DNA from: an uncultured Lachnospiraceae bacterium
Lineage (GTDB): Bacteria; Bacillota; Clostridia; Lachnospirales; Lachnospiraceae
Reading direction: 5' to 3'
DNA length: 20,630 bases
Assembly (NCBI GenBank): GCA_902767235.1
Contig: CACXGR010000062.1
Location: forward strand, 1 to 20,630
A model generated the notes under the pieces. The model was not told the origin of the DNA. It ran no database searches and saw only the letters and a list, made by a program, of their open reading frames with translations. The stretch's first letter is position 1. Each line of letters starts with the position of its first letter. Below are positions 8,958-15,599 of the stretch, in pieces. Position numbers and translations under genes: made by a program.

Positions 8958-9353
8958 ATGAGGATTGCATTAATCGCACACGATGCCAAGAAAAAACTTA
9001 TGCAGAACTTCTGTATTGCTTACCGTGGTATCCTGAGCCGCCATCAGCTCTATGCGACGAGCACGACCGGAAGACTGATCGAGGAAGTGACGAACCTCAA
9101 CATTCACAAGCATCTGGCCGGACATCTGGGCGGTATGCAGCAGATCGGCGCTCAGATTGAGCAGAATGAGATCGATCTGTTGATCTTCCTTCGCGACCCG
9201 CTCAATCCCAAGCGGCATGAGCCGGATGTCAATGATGTAGTCAGGCTCTGTGATATGCACAACATTCCCATGGCCACAAACCTTGCCACTGCCGAGCTTC
9301 TGATCAAATCCCTGGACAGAGGAGATCTCGAGTGGCGCGAAATGTACAAGTAG
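8958..9353 (+). CDS. mgsA: Methylglyoxal synthase homologue with catalytic Asp replaced by Met
   Basis: MgsA converts dihydroxyacetone phosphate to methylglyoxal and phosphate, a bypass of lower glycolysis. The 131-residue product aligns without gaps to E. coli MgsA from its residue 12 on: HD at 8-9 (E. coli H19-D20), ATSTTG at 33-38, RDPLN at 79-83 (D91), H87 (H98) and D90 (D101). Two key sites differ: the GPMGGD loop reads GHLGGM, so Pro67 is H56 and the catalytic base Asp71 is M60 (codon ATG at 9135-9137). Activity is therefore doubtful, or the chemistry is altered, although the fold and other acids are intact. The ATG at 8958 follows GGAG (8948-8951) by 6 bases; an in-frame ATG at 8946, overlapping the rodA stop, would add four residues. 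Confidence 0.87.
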   Translation: MRIALIAHDAKKKLMQNFCIAYRGILSRHQLYATSTTGRLIEEVTNLNIHKHLAGHLGGMQQIGAQIEQNEIDLLIFLRDPLNPKRHEPDVNDVVRLCDMHNIPMATNLATAELLIKSLDRGDLEWREMYK

Positions 9354-9366
9354 GATCATCAGCAAT

Positions 9367-10419
9367 ATGAACGATTTTAAAAAGAACAGCAGCAATCATA
9401 CCGGCACAGGAAAAGTTTTCCTGTCCGGTGTATCAGTAAAAAGAGCGGCCGCAGCCGTTCTTTTGTTTGGATGCGCCTTTTTGGCGACCGGATGCGGCAG
9501 GACCGTGACACATGACTACGAGAGCATGCGCAGTGCCGGTTCCGTGGCGCAGGAAGTCATAAATCCCATGGTCACATCCCAGGCGCTGTCCATCAGGCAG
9601 AAATCATTTGCTTCGAGTCTGTGCCTCCCTGCCGATACAGGCAATGCAAAGGGCCTGAAGGGGAATCTGGAGCTCGCCGGCCTGTTTGACCTCAAGACGA
9701 AGAAGACCCTTTACGGCTCAGGGCTCACACAGCGCGTGTACCCGGCGAGCACGACCAAACTGATGACGGCCCTCGTGGCACTCAAGCACGGGGATCCGAG
9801 TCAGCGGATCAAGATATCGGAAAAGGCCGCCAATCCCGGAGACGATGCGCAGCGGCTGGTACTGGATCCGGGCGACTCCATGACCCTGGAACAGGCCGTC
9901 AATTATCTGCTGGTCTTTTCAGCAAACGATATTGCGATTGCGATCGCCGAGAATGTCGGCGGCAGTTATGACGCATTTGTGGATCTGATGAACGAGGAGG
10001 CAAAGGCGCTCGGGGCAACAGGGACGCATTTCACGAACCCCCACGGCCTTCACAACGAGAACCACTACACGACGCCGTACGATCTCTATCTGATCCTCAA
10101 CGCTGCCCGCAAGAATAAGATCATCAAGGAGATCCTTCCCAAATCAAGCTATAATACCGTCTTTATCGCCGAGGACGGATCTGATAAGAGCATTTCCGTC
10201 AATGCGACCGACTGGTATCTGACGGGCGATGCCGCCGCACCGGAAGGGATCACGGTCATAGGGGGCAAGACCGGCACCACAGACCCCGCCGGGCACTGCC
10301 TGGTGCTCTACTCGCAGAACGGTTCCGGCAACGGCTATATTTCGGTCGTCATGAAGACGGATACGCAGGAGGAGCTTTACGACAGCATGAACAGCCTGCT
10401 GTCCGAAATACCGAATTAG
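9367..10419 (+). CDS. D-alanyl-D-alanine carboxypeptidase (peptidase S11), probable lipoprotein
   Basis: A low-molecular-weight PBP that trims the terminal D-Ala from peptidoglycan stem peptides outside the cell. The 350-residue protein has the S11 motifs S128-T-T-K131, S185-A-N187 and K301-T-G303, with HFTNPHGLHNENHYTT (221-236) as in DacA/DacF. A basic N terminus and hydrophobic stretch (about 25-42) end in ATGC-43, which resembles a lipobox, so Cys43 may be lipidated instead of the C-terminal amphipathic anchor common in DacA; no such helix is evident at the C terminus. AGGA (9352-9355), overlapping the mgsA stop, precedes the ATG by 11 bases. It is the last gene of the packed operon and fits its wall-synthesis theme. 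I cannot choose between dacA and dacF. Confidence 0.92.
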   Translation: MNDFKKNSSNHTGTGKVFLSGVSVKRAAAAVLLFGCAFLATGCGRTVTHDYESMRSAGSVAQEVINPMVTSQALSIRQKSFASSLCLPADTGNAKGLKGNLELAGLFDLKTKKTLYGSGLTQRVYPASTTKLMTALVALKHGDPSQRIKISEKAANPGDDAQRLVLDPGDSMTLEQAVNYLLVFSANDIAIAIAENVGGSYDAFVDLMNEEAKALGATGTHFTNPHGLHNENHYTTPYDLYLILNAARKNKIIKEILPKSSYNTVFIAEDGSDKSISVNATDWYLTGDAAAPEGITVIGGKTGTTDPAGHCLVLYSQNGSGNGYISVVMKTDTQEELYDSMNSLLSEIPN

Positions 10420-10422
10420 CGG

Positions 10423-10451
10423 TTGTATTTTGGGGTCCAATCCACTATAAT
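10423..10451 (+). promoter_or_regulatory. Sigma-A-type promoter for the P-loop gene
   Basis: TTGTAT (10423-10428) and a perfect TATAAT (10446-10451) are separated by 17 bases, the ideal spacing. The predicted transcript start is near 10458, just before the 10461-10492 inverted repeat. The promoter begins 3 bases after the dacA stop codon, so the P-loop gene can be expressed apart from the wall operon. Confidence 0.78.
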
Positions 10452-10460
10452 GAAACCATA

Positions 10461-10492
10461 AATTCCCTGTTTTTTAGGAAAAACAGGGAATT
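10461..10492 (+). repeat. Perfect 14-bp inverted repeat at the predicted 5' end of the P-loop mRNA
   Basis: Bases 10461-10474 pair perfectly with 10479-10492 around a TAGG loop. No T-run follows, so it is not a standard terminator. Its place, within a few bases of the predicted transcription start and 30 bases before the start codon, suggests a 5' end-protecting stem-loop or a control structure. The right arm also forms a short palindrome GGGAATTCCC (10486-10495). Confidence 0.8.
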
Positions 10493-10522
10493 CCCATCAT
10501 TATATACAGGAGGGTGAGTCCA

Positions 10523-10942
10523 TTGGTTCAATTAATCATCGGCAACAAAGGAAAAGGTAAAACGAGGTACCTTCTTGAGAAAGTGAACTCAGAAGTAAAA
10601 GAGACTTTAGGAAATATCTGCTACCTGGATAAGAGCGCCAAGCATATGTTCGACCTGAACAACCGCGTGCGTTTGATCAATGTCTCGGATTTTATGATTG
10701 AAAATACTGATCAGTTCATCGGTTTTATCTGCGGCATTATTTCTCAGGATCACGATCTGGTACAGATGTATTTTGACAGTTTTCTCAAAGTTGCCAAACT
10801 GGAAGGGAAAGATATCACCGATACGATCAATCGGATCGTCAAGATCTCTAATACCTTTAAAGTTGATTTTTTCCTCAGTATTTCTATAGACGAGTCAGAA
10901 GTGCCTGACGACTTAAAGCAGCTCATCGAAGTCGCACTCTAA
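10523..10942 (+). CDS. Small P-loop ATPase-like protein of unknown function
   Basis: A 139-residue soluble protein with a Walker A motif GNKGKGKT (residues 7-14) straight after the first beta strand. A later hydrophobic strand, DFFLSISID (ending at D123), could be a Walker B-like element. Related short proteins in Lachnospiraceae databases are, as I recall, sometimes labelled twitching motility PilT, but PilT's later motifs are absent and the P-loop alone does not justify that name. AGGAGG (10508-10513) lies 9 bases before the TTG at 10523; a GTG at 10514 directly abuts that site and is too close. The gene has its own promoter, 5' hairpin and terminator. Two hand-counted rows give about 36% GC against about 60% in the flanking HlyD-like gene, which may reflect transfer or different selection. 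I do not recognise a function. Confidence 0.85.
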   Translation: MVQLIIGNKGKGKTRYLLEKVNSEVKETLGNICYLDKSAKHMFDLNNRVRLINVSDFMIENTDQFIGFICGIISQDHDLVQMYFDSFLKVAKLEGKDITDTINRIVKISNTFKVDFFLSISIDESEVPDDLKQLIEVAL

Positions 10943-10960
10943 TCAATAAGATCATAAGCT

Positions 10961-10999
10961 GGGCCTTGGAAATCAGCGTATTTCCAAGGCTCGATTTTT
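10961..10999 (+). terminator. Rho-independent terminator after the P-loop gene
   Basis: A perfect 11-bp stem (10963-10973 with 10980-10990, loop CAGCGT), extendable by two more pairs including one G-U, is followed by a T-run at 10995-10999. It closes the single-gene unit. No clear promoter is visible in the 34 bases between it and the next gene, so that gene may depend on read-through or an atypical promoter. Confidence 0.9.
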
Positions 11000-11033
11000 A
11001 CGCATTCAGCATTTCATTTACAGAGGTAGAAGA

Positions 11034-12413
11034 TTGGCAAAAAAGCGTTCATCTCCGCATATTATCTCATATCGGCGTCCTTTCCGGATCAATGTCGGCC
11101 TGTTAGCCTTTTTGGTCATTCTGGTCTATGTCCTGATCAGTCTGTTTACCTATCTGACATCTAACAGAACAGAGGTATATGAAGTGCGGACAGGCGTCCT
11201 GACCGACAATCTCGTCTATCAGGGCATTGTACTGCGGCAGGAATCCGTCGTAAACAGCGACTATACCGGGACCGTCAATTACTACAACAAAGAGGGCGAA
11301 AGGATCCATGTGGGCGAGCTCGCCTTTTCCGTCGATGAAGCCGGAAAGCTCACGGACCATATCAGCTCGGAAAACGAGGAGTTCTTCTCCCAAGAGGACA
11401 TGCAGCGCTTTCGGAAAGAAGCGATCGCCTTCTCGCGGAAATTTGCCCCCACATCCTTCGCATCTGTCTATGATTTCAAGAGCGGCGCCGTGAGTTCCGC
11501 CCAAAAGATCACAAACCGCAAGGTGCTGGACGAGATCAAAGATCTGAGCGCCACTTCGATCCATACCTGCTATACAGAGATCCCGGGCGAGATCATTTAT
11601 GCGGTGGACAACTGTGAAGACCTGAGCTTTGAGAACCTCACGCTGGATGATTTTGACCGGACAGGATACAAGAAGAACCTCCTGCAGAATGGCAGCAAGA
11701 TCACAGCGGGTGACCCCGCCTATAAGATCGTGACAGACGAAAACTGGTCTGTAGCCATCCATGTGGCCAATGCCGAGGAGGCCCAGAAACTTGTGGACCG
11801 CGGCTATATTCAGGTCCGTTTCCTTGAGAACCAGCTTGTATCATGGGCGTCTGTCTCCTCCCGAAGCGACAGTCAGGGGAATTACTATGTCAACCTTCGC
11901 TTCAGCAATTCCGTGTCTGAGTTCTTTACAGACCGCTTTCTGGATGTGGAGCTGCTGACATCCCAGCGTTCAGGCCTCAAAGTTCCCAACAGTTCCATCA
12001 CAAAGGGACAGTTCTTCCTGGTCCCCAAGGAATTCGTATTTGAGGGCCCTGCGGGCCAGCTGGGCGTGCTTTTGGAGATCTATACGGAGAACAACGAGAA
12101 GAGCACCCAGTTTGTCACAGCGGTCCCCTACAGCGAAAATGAGGACTGCTATTATCTTGATGACAGCATATTGAGAGCCGGGGAGATCATCGACCGCCCC
12201 AATTCATCGGATCAGTTCACCATAGGCAAACAGGAAGAACTGATCGGTGTCTATTACATCAACAAGGGCTATCCCGATTTCAGGCAGGTGGAGATCCTGT
12301 CCCAAAACGAAGAGTACGCGATCGTGAAGCCCAACTCCATGTACGGCCTTCAGGAATATGACTACATCGTGCTCTATGCAGGCTCCGTTCACATGAACAG
12401 CTACTACAATTAA
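11034..12413 (+). CDS. HlyD-like membrane-anchored protein of the ylmE-sepF cluster
   Basis: A 459-residue protein with a short basic cytoplasmic N terminus, one membrane segment (about 20-41) and a large external part. The region after the membrane (about 50-110: VRTGVLTDNLVYQGIVLRQE, then SDYTGTVNYYNKEGERIHVG) resembles the lipoyl/barrel-sandwich half-motif of HlyD/RND adaptor proteins. A second such segment lies near 218-250 and a beta-rich C terminus follows. No ABC transporter, RND pump or outer-membrane channel is nearby, and a Gram-positive cell needs no periplasmic adaptor. Its place directly before ylmE and sepF suggests an envelope or division role instead; this is inference. The TTG at 11034 follows AGAGGT (11022-11027); no in-frame ATG lies near it. 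Confidence 0.82.
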   Translation: MAKKRSSPHIISYRRPFRINVGLLAFLVILVYVLISLFTYLTSNRTEVYEVRTGVLTDNLVYQGIVLRQESVVNSDYTGTVNYYNKEGERIHVGELAFSVDEAGKLTDHISSENEEFFSQEDMQRFRKEAIAFSRKFAPTSFASVYDFKSGAVSSAQKITNRKVLDEIKDLSATSIHTCYTEIPGEIIYAVDNCEDLSFENLTLDDFDRTGYKKNLLQNGSKITAGDPAYKIVTDENWSVAIHVANAEEAQKLVDRGYIQVRFLENQLVSWASVSSRSDSQGNYYVNLRFSNSVSEFFTDRFLDVELLTSQRSGLKVPNSSITKGQFFLVPKEFVFEGPAGQLGVLLEIYTENNEKSTQFVTAVPYSENEDCYYLDDSILRAGEIIDRPNSSDQFTIGKQEELIGVYYINKGYPDFRQVEILSQNEEYAIVKPNSMYGLQEYDYIVLYAGSVHMNSYYN

Positions 12414-12443
12414 TGCATCCGCTTTCAGAAAGGATCTGATACC

Positions 12444-13133
12444 TTGGTTAGTGAAAATCTTGACCACATTGAAGAGAGAATATGTGCCGCCTGTGAGAGG
12501 GCAGGAAGAGACCGCCGTTCGGTCACCTTGATCTGTGTCACCAAGACCAAACCGCTGGAAATGCTGCAGGAAGCATACGAAAAAGGACAGCGCGATTTTG
12601 GCGAGAACAAAGTGCAGGAGATCTGCCGGAAAAAGCCCGAACTGGAACCGGATATCCGATGGCATATGATCGGACACCTGCAGCGCAACAAGGTGCGGCA
12701 GCTGATGGGGCAGACTGTGATGATCCACAGTGTCGACAGCCTGCGGCTGGCAGAGACAATCAGCGCAGAAGCCGAGAAGGCCGGACTGGTCATGCCTGTT
12801 TTGATCGAAGTCAATGCCGCGCAGGAAGAGAGCAAATTCGGCGTCTCTATCGAGGAGACCGAAGAACTGGTGAGAGCTATATCTGCCCTCAGGGGCGTAC
12901 ATATTGAGGGGCTGATGACGATCGCGCCCTATACAGATGACCCCGAGTCCAACAGGGGGTATTTTGCAAGGCTCAGAGAATTAGCAGTTGACATCGGTCA
13001 GAAATGCATCGATAATGTTTCTATGGGTGTGCTCTCAATGGGTATGACAGGTGATTTTGAGGTTGCGATCGAAGAGGGCGCAACACATATCCGTGTCGGT
13101 ACCGGCATTTTCGGCGAGAGAATATATACCTGA
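12444..13133 (+). CDS. ylmE: YggS/YlmE family pyridoxal phosphate homeostasis protein
   Basis: A single-domain, alanine-racemase-like TIM barrel that binds PLP and helps maintain vitamin B6 and amino-acid balance; it has no established catalytic reaction. The 229 residues carry the PLP lysine in CVTKTKP (K34), the GENKVQE motif, WHMIGHLQRNKV, and the phosphate-binding end SMGMTGDFEVAIEEGATHIRVGTGIFGER (13037 onward, written in family order). The start is a TTG at 12444, 9 bases after GAAAGGA (12428-12434); no in-frame ATG or GTG competes. It lies 30 bases after the HlyD-like gene and 55 before sepF, the same ylmE-then-sepF neighbourhood known from Bacillus, where these genes follow ftsZ. Confidence 0.95.
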   Translation: MVSENLDHIEERICAACERAGRDRRSVTLICVTKTKPLEMLQEAYEKGQRDFGENKVQEICRKKPELEPDIRWHMIGHLQRNKVRQLMGQTVMIHSVDSLRLAETISAEAEKAGLVMPVLIEVNAAQEESKFGVSIEETEELVRAISALRGVHIEGLMTIAPYTDDPESNRGYFARLRELAVDIGQKCIDNVSMGVLSMGMTGDFEVAIEEGATHIRVGTGIFGERIYT

Positions 13134-13188
13134 GCCCGCCGTCGGAACAATCTGCGGGAATGAATCTGAATAAAGGAGTAGTGCTGTT

Positions 13189-13824
13189 ATGAGTTTTATG
13201 GATAAACTGTTCAATGTCATGAAGTTTAACGAAGACGAGGATTACGACGAAGACGAAGAGTATGAGGATGAGGACTTCTACGGAGACAACGGCAAAGCGC
13301 CCGAAGCCGCTGAGAAGAAGCCCGAGAAACCCTCACGTGCAGCCGTAACGGCTGATGACGATGATCTCGACGAAGATCCTGTACCCAGTGCGCCCAAGCC
13401 CAGAAAGCGCTTCATTCCTTCTGCATCCAATGACACGCGAACAGATTTCAGAAATGATTCAAAATCTGATACAGGAATTGCAACCAGACAGGTTAAGAAA
13501 CAGTATTCGGAGGCAGGAATGGAAGTTTGTATCATTAAGCCAACATCGGTCAACGATGCGCGTGAAGTAACCGAGACACTGCTGGCCAACAGAACAGTGG
13601 TTCTCAATCTGGAAGGACTCGATGTGGATATCGCACAGAGGATCATCGATTTTACTTCCGGTTCATGCTACGCCGTTCACGGCAACGTAATGAAGATCTC
13701 TCACTATATCTTCGTTATTACCCCCGCCAACGTAGACGTATCGGGAGATATTTCCACGGCGACCAGCGCAGCAAGAAACAGTGATACCGGCACGCTCAAT
13801 ATGCCTTACGGCATCAGAAGCTGA
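13189..13824 (+). CDS. sepF: Cell division protein SepF
   Basis: SepF binds the FtsZ C-terminal tail and tethers Z-ring filaments to the membrane. The 211-residue product starts with a short amphipathic membrane-targeting helix (1-13). A long, very acidic linker follows (residues 14-35 are mostly Asp, Glu and Tyr), then a Lys/Pro-rich stretch to about 105. The compact SepF domain (about 111-185) runs from VCIIKPTSVNDAREV through LNLEGLDVDIAQRIIDF and GSCYAVHG to IFVITP. A polar tail of about 25 residues ends in NMPYGIRS. The total is longer than the roughly 150 residues of B. subtilis SepF, the excess being linker and tail. AAAGGAG (13172-13178) precedes the ATG by 10 bases. A terminator follows at 13847. 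Confidence 0.95.
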   Translation: MSFMDKLFNVMKFNEDEDYDEDEEYEDEDFYGDNGKAPEAAEKKPEKPSRAAVTADDDDLDEDPVPSAPKPRKRFIPSASNDTRTDFRNDSKSDTGIATRQVKKQYSEAGMEVCIIKPTSVNDAREVTETLLANRTVVLNLEGLDVDIAQRIIDFTSGSCYAVHGNVMKISHYIFVITPANVDVSGDISTATSAARNSDTGTLNMPYGIRS

Positions 13825-13846
13825 GCGCGATCACTTAGTCAGATAA

Positions 13847-13880
13847 GGCGCATCCGGCAGAAGTCGGGTGCGCTCTTTTT
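13847..13880 (+). terminator. Rho-independent terminator after sepF
   Basis: Bases 13848-13856 pair with 13865-13873 (one G-U pair) around the loop GCAGAAGT, followed by CTTTTT at 13875-13880. It ends the HlyD-like/ylmE/sepF unit. Confidence 0.88.
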
Positions 13881-13922
13881 ACGGTCATTTTGGGACGCCG
13901 TTTTATTAGTCTCCTCATAGCG

Positions 13923-13950
13923 TTGACCGCATCGGTCATATGACCATAAT
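13923..13950 (+). promoter_or_regulatory. Promoter for lspA-rluD with palindromic operator in the spacer
   Basis: TTGACC (13923-13928) and CATAAT (13945-13950), each one mismatch from consensus, are 16 bases apart. The perfect 12-bp palindrome GGTCATATGACC (13934-13945) fills most of the spacer and touches the -10 box, so a bound repressor or spacer-reading activator could control this promoter. Transcription would start near 13957 and leave an 88-base leader before lspA. Confidence 0.65.
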
Positions 13951-14008
13951 AGTCAATATGGATTGAGCATGTATAACAGAAGCATTATCGTGCACCCTTA
14001 TATTGACT
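13951..14008 (+). repeat. 9-bp inverted repeat spanning the lspA leader
   Basis: AGTCAATAT (13951-13959) is the exact reverse complement of ATATTGACT (14000-14008), 40 bases apart. The left arm lies at the predicted transcription start, so as RNA only part of the stem may form; as DNA it could be a pair of protein-binding half sites. Confidence 0.5.
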
Positions 14009-14044
14009 GTCCGAGACAATACTGCAAATAAAGGAGAATAGACA

Positions 14045-14551
14045 ATGAACAAGGATCCGAAAAGAACGATCAAGGCATGCCTGCTGTTTGCCGCACTGTT
14101 GGCCTTCGATCTTTTCACCAAATCGCTGGCTGTAAAGGCCCTTTCGGACGGTCGTCACGTTCCGTTGATTAAAGGTGTCCTGGAGTTTTACTATATACAG
14201 AACCGCGGCGCGGCTTTCGGGATCTTTCAGAGCGGGACAGTATTGCTGACGGTCATATCGACCGCCGCCGTTATTGCGATCATCTATATGTATTTTCGCG
14301 TACCCGGCGGTCCCAAATACCTGCCGCTCAGACTGGTCCTGATCTTTATTTGTGCCGGCGCTGCAGGTAATCTGTATGACAGAGTCGTTCTCCATTATGT
14401 CAGAGATTTTATCTACTTCTCGCTGATCGATTTTCCTGTATTTAATGTCGCGGATATGTATGTCACGGTATCCGTATTTGTCCTTATCATTCTCATCATG
14501 TTTTATTATAAGGATGAGGACTTTCAGTTTTTGGATCGCAGCAAGGCCTGA
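14045..14551 (+). CDS. lspA: Lipoprotein signal peptidase LspA (signal peptidase II)
   Basis: LspA is a membrane aspartyl protease that removes signal peptides from prolipoproteins after lipidation. The 168-residue protein has four hydrophobic segments (about 10-28, 64-84, 94-108, 140-155) and the conserved boxes FDLFTK (21-26), NRGAAFGIF (53-61), AGNLYDRV (107-114) and DFPVFNVADMYV (129-140). The catalytic aspartates are D112 and D137. AAGGAG (14031-14036) sits 8 bases before the ATG. The rluD-type gene follows after 34 bases, the standard lspA-rluD pairing. A plausible client in this window is the S11 carboxypeptidase with its lipobox-like cysteine. Confidence 0.97.
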   Translation: MNKDPKRTIKACLLFAALLAFDLFTKSLAVKALSDGRHVPLIKGVLEFYYIQNRGAAFGIFQSGTVLLTVISTAAVIAIIYMYFRVPGGPKYLPLRLVLIFICAGAAGNLYDRVVLHYVRDFIYFSLIDFPVFNVADMYVTVSVFVLIILIMFYYKDEDFQFLDRSKA

Positions 14552-14585
14552 GAGACCCGTTAAAGCAGGCATCCGGAGGTATATG

Positions 14586-15500
14586 ATGGAACAAGTCAAC
14601 GAATTCATTGTCCCCGAGGAATATGAAGAGGAGCGGCTGGACGCCGTGCTGGCTTTAATGTGCGAAGGACAGTCCAGAAGCTATCTCAAGACAGTGATCA
14701 AGGACGGGTATGTCCTCTTGAACGGCAAGATCGTAAAGCCCAGTGCGAGAGTGAAGGAAAATGACCACATTGTCCTGAAAATGCCCGAAAAGATCATTCC
14801 GGACATAGAGCCGGAAAATATCCCGCTGGACATTCTATACGAGGACGACGATGTACTTGTGGTCAATAAGCCCAAGGGAATGGTCGTTCACCCGGCGCCC
14901 GGCCACTATAGCGGGACCCTTGTGAATGCGGTCATGTACCACTGCGGAGAAAGCCTTTCCGGGATCAACGGCGTCATGCGGCCGGGGATCGTCCACAGGA
15001 TCGACCGGGATACGACCGGGAGTGTGATCATATGCAAGAATGATGCCGCTCACAGCAGCATCGCACAGCAGCTCAAAGAGCACACGATCGTGCGGCGCTA
15101 TTACGCCATCGCCTACGACAATATTGCAGAAGATTCTTTTACCGTCGATCAGCCGCTGGGAAGAGACTTAAAAGACCGCAAGAGAATGGCGGTCAGGCCT
15201 GACGGCAAGCGCGCTGTTACCCACGGACAGGTTCTTCGCCGATTCGGGAAGTATACATATGTGGAATGCCGGCTGGAGACCGGCAGGACCCATCAGATTC
15301 GCGTCCATATGGCCTATATCCATCACCCGCTCGTGGGCGATGAAGTATATGCCGGAAAGCGCCAATCCCCGTTTGCAACGCAGGGACAGTGTCTGCATGC
15401 CGGCGTCCTGGGATTTGTTCACCCCCGCACCGGGCAATACATCGAGACCCATGCGCCTCTTCCCGAATACTTTCAGCGTATATTGTCCAAAATTCAGTGA
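14586..15500 (+). CDS. rluD: RluA-family pseudouridine synthase (RluD type)
   Basis: This enzyme isomerises specific uridines in rRNA, typically of the large subunit, to pseudouridine. An N-terminal S4 RNA-binding domain (about 17-64: RLDAVLAL, SRSYLKTVIKDGYVLLNG) precedes the catalytic domain. The RluA-family motif HRIDRDTTG (137-145) contains the catalytic Asp D140; later conserved parts are GRTHQIRVHMAYIHHPLVGD (near 15283-15340) and the final LHAGVLGFVHP segment. GGAGG (14575-14579) is 6 bases from the ATG at 14586 and only 3 from the adjacent ATG at 14583, so 14586 is preferred (304 residues). The frame stays open upstream into lspA, but that extension has no family resemblance. Precise rRNA targets cannot be read from the sequence. 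Confidence 0.94.
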   Translation: MEQVNEFIVPEEYEEERLDAVLALMCEGQSRSYLKTVIKDGYVLLNGKIVKPSARVKENDHIVLKMPEKIIPDIEPENIPLDILYEDDDVLVVNKPKGMVVHPAPGHYSGTLVNAVMYHCGESLSGINGVMRPGIVHRIDRDTTGSVIICKNDAAHSSIAQQLKEHTIVRRYYAIAYDNIAEDSFTVDQPLGRDLKDRKRMAVRPDGKRAVTHGQVLRRFGKYTYVECRLETGRTHQIRVHMAYIHHPLVGDEVYAGKRQSPFATQGQCLHAGVLGFVHPRTGQYIETHAPLPEYFQRILSKIQ

Positions 15501-15524
15501 ATATAGCTATTCTTTTCGTTTAAT

Positions 15525-15553
15525 TTGCATATTTTTTCAGCCAATTGTATAAT
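15525..15553 (+). promoter_or_regulatory. Sigma-A-type promoter for the cytidylate kinase-like gene
   Basis: TTGCAT (15525-15530) and a perfect TATAAT (15548-15553) with 17-base spacing lie in an AT-rich 99-base gap after the rluD-type gene. No terminator is visible before it, so read-through from lspA-rluD is also possible. Confidence 0.75.
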
Positions 15554-15599
15554 AATCATATATTCATTGCGTCCGCTGCATTCACAAAGGAGGTAAGTC

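Noticed and set aside
10461..10492. Hairpin as the terminator of the dacA-ending operon
   Set aside because: No T-run follows the stem on the plus strand, and it lies downstream of a well-formed promoter.
10523..10942. PilT or twitching-motility ATPase label for the small P-loop protein
   Set aside because: Only a Walker A motif is shared; the protein is far too short and no pilus genes are near.
11034..12413. Type I secretion or multidrug efflux system
   Set aside because: No ABC transporter, RND pump or outer-membrane component is encoded in the window.
13190..13390. Acidic repeat-like tract at the start of sepF as a separate repeat element
   Set aside because: It stays in frame and is the disordered linker known to vary in length between SepF proteins.
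14445..14585. Upstream extension of the rluD-type frame into lspA
   Set aside because: It overlaps conserved lspA sequence and lacks family resemblance; a clear ribosome binding site supports the ATG at 14586.
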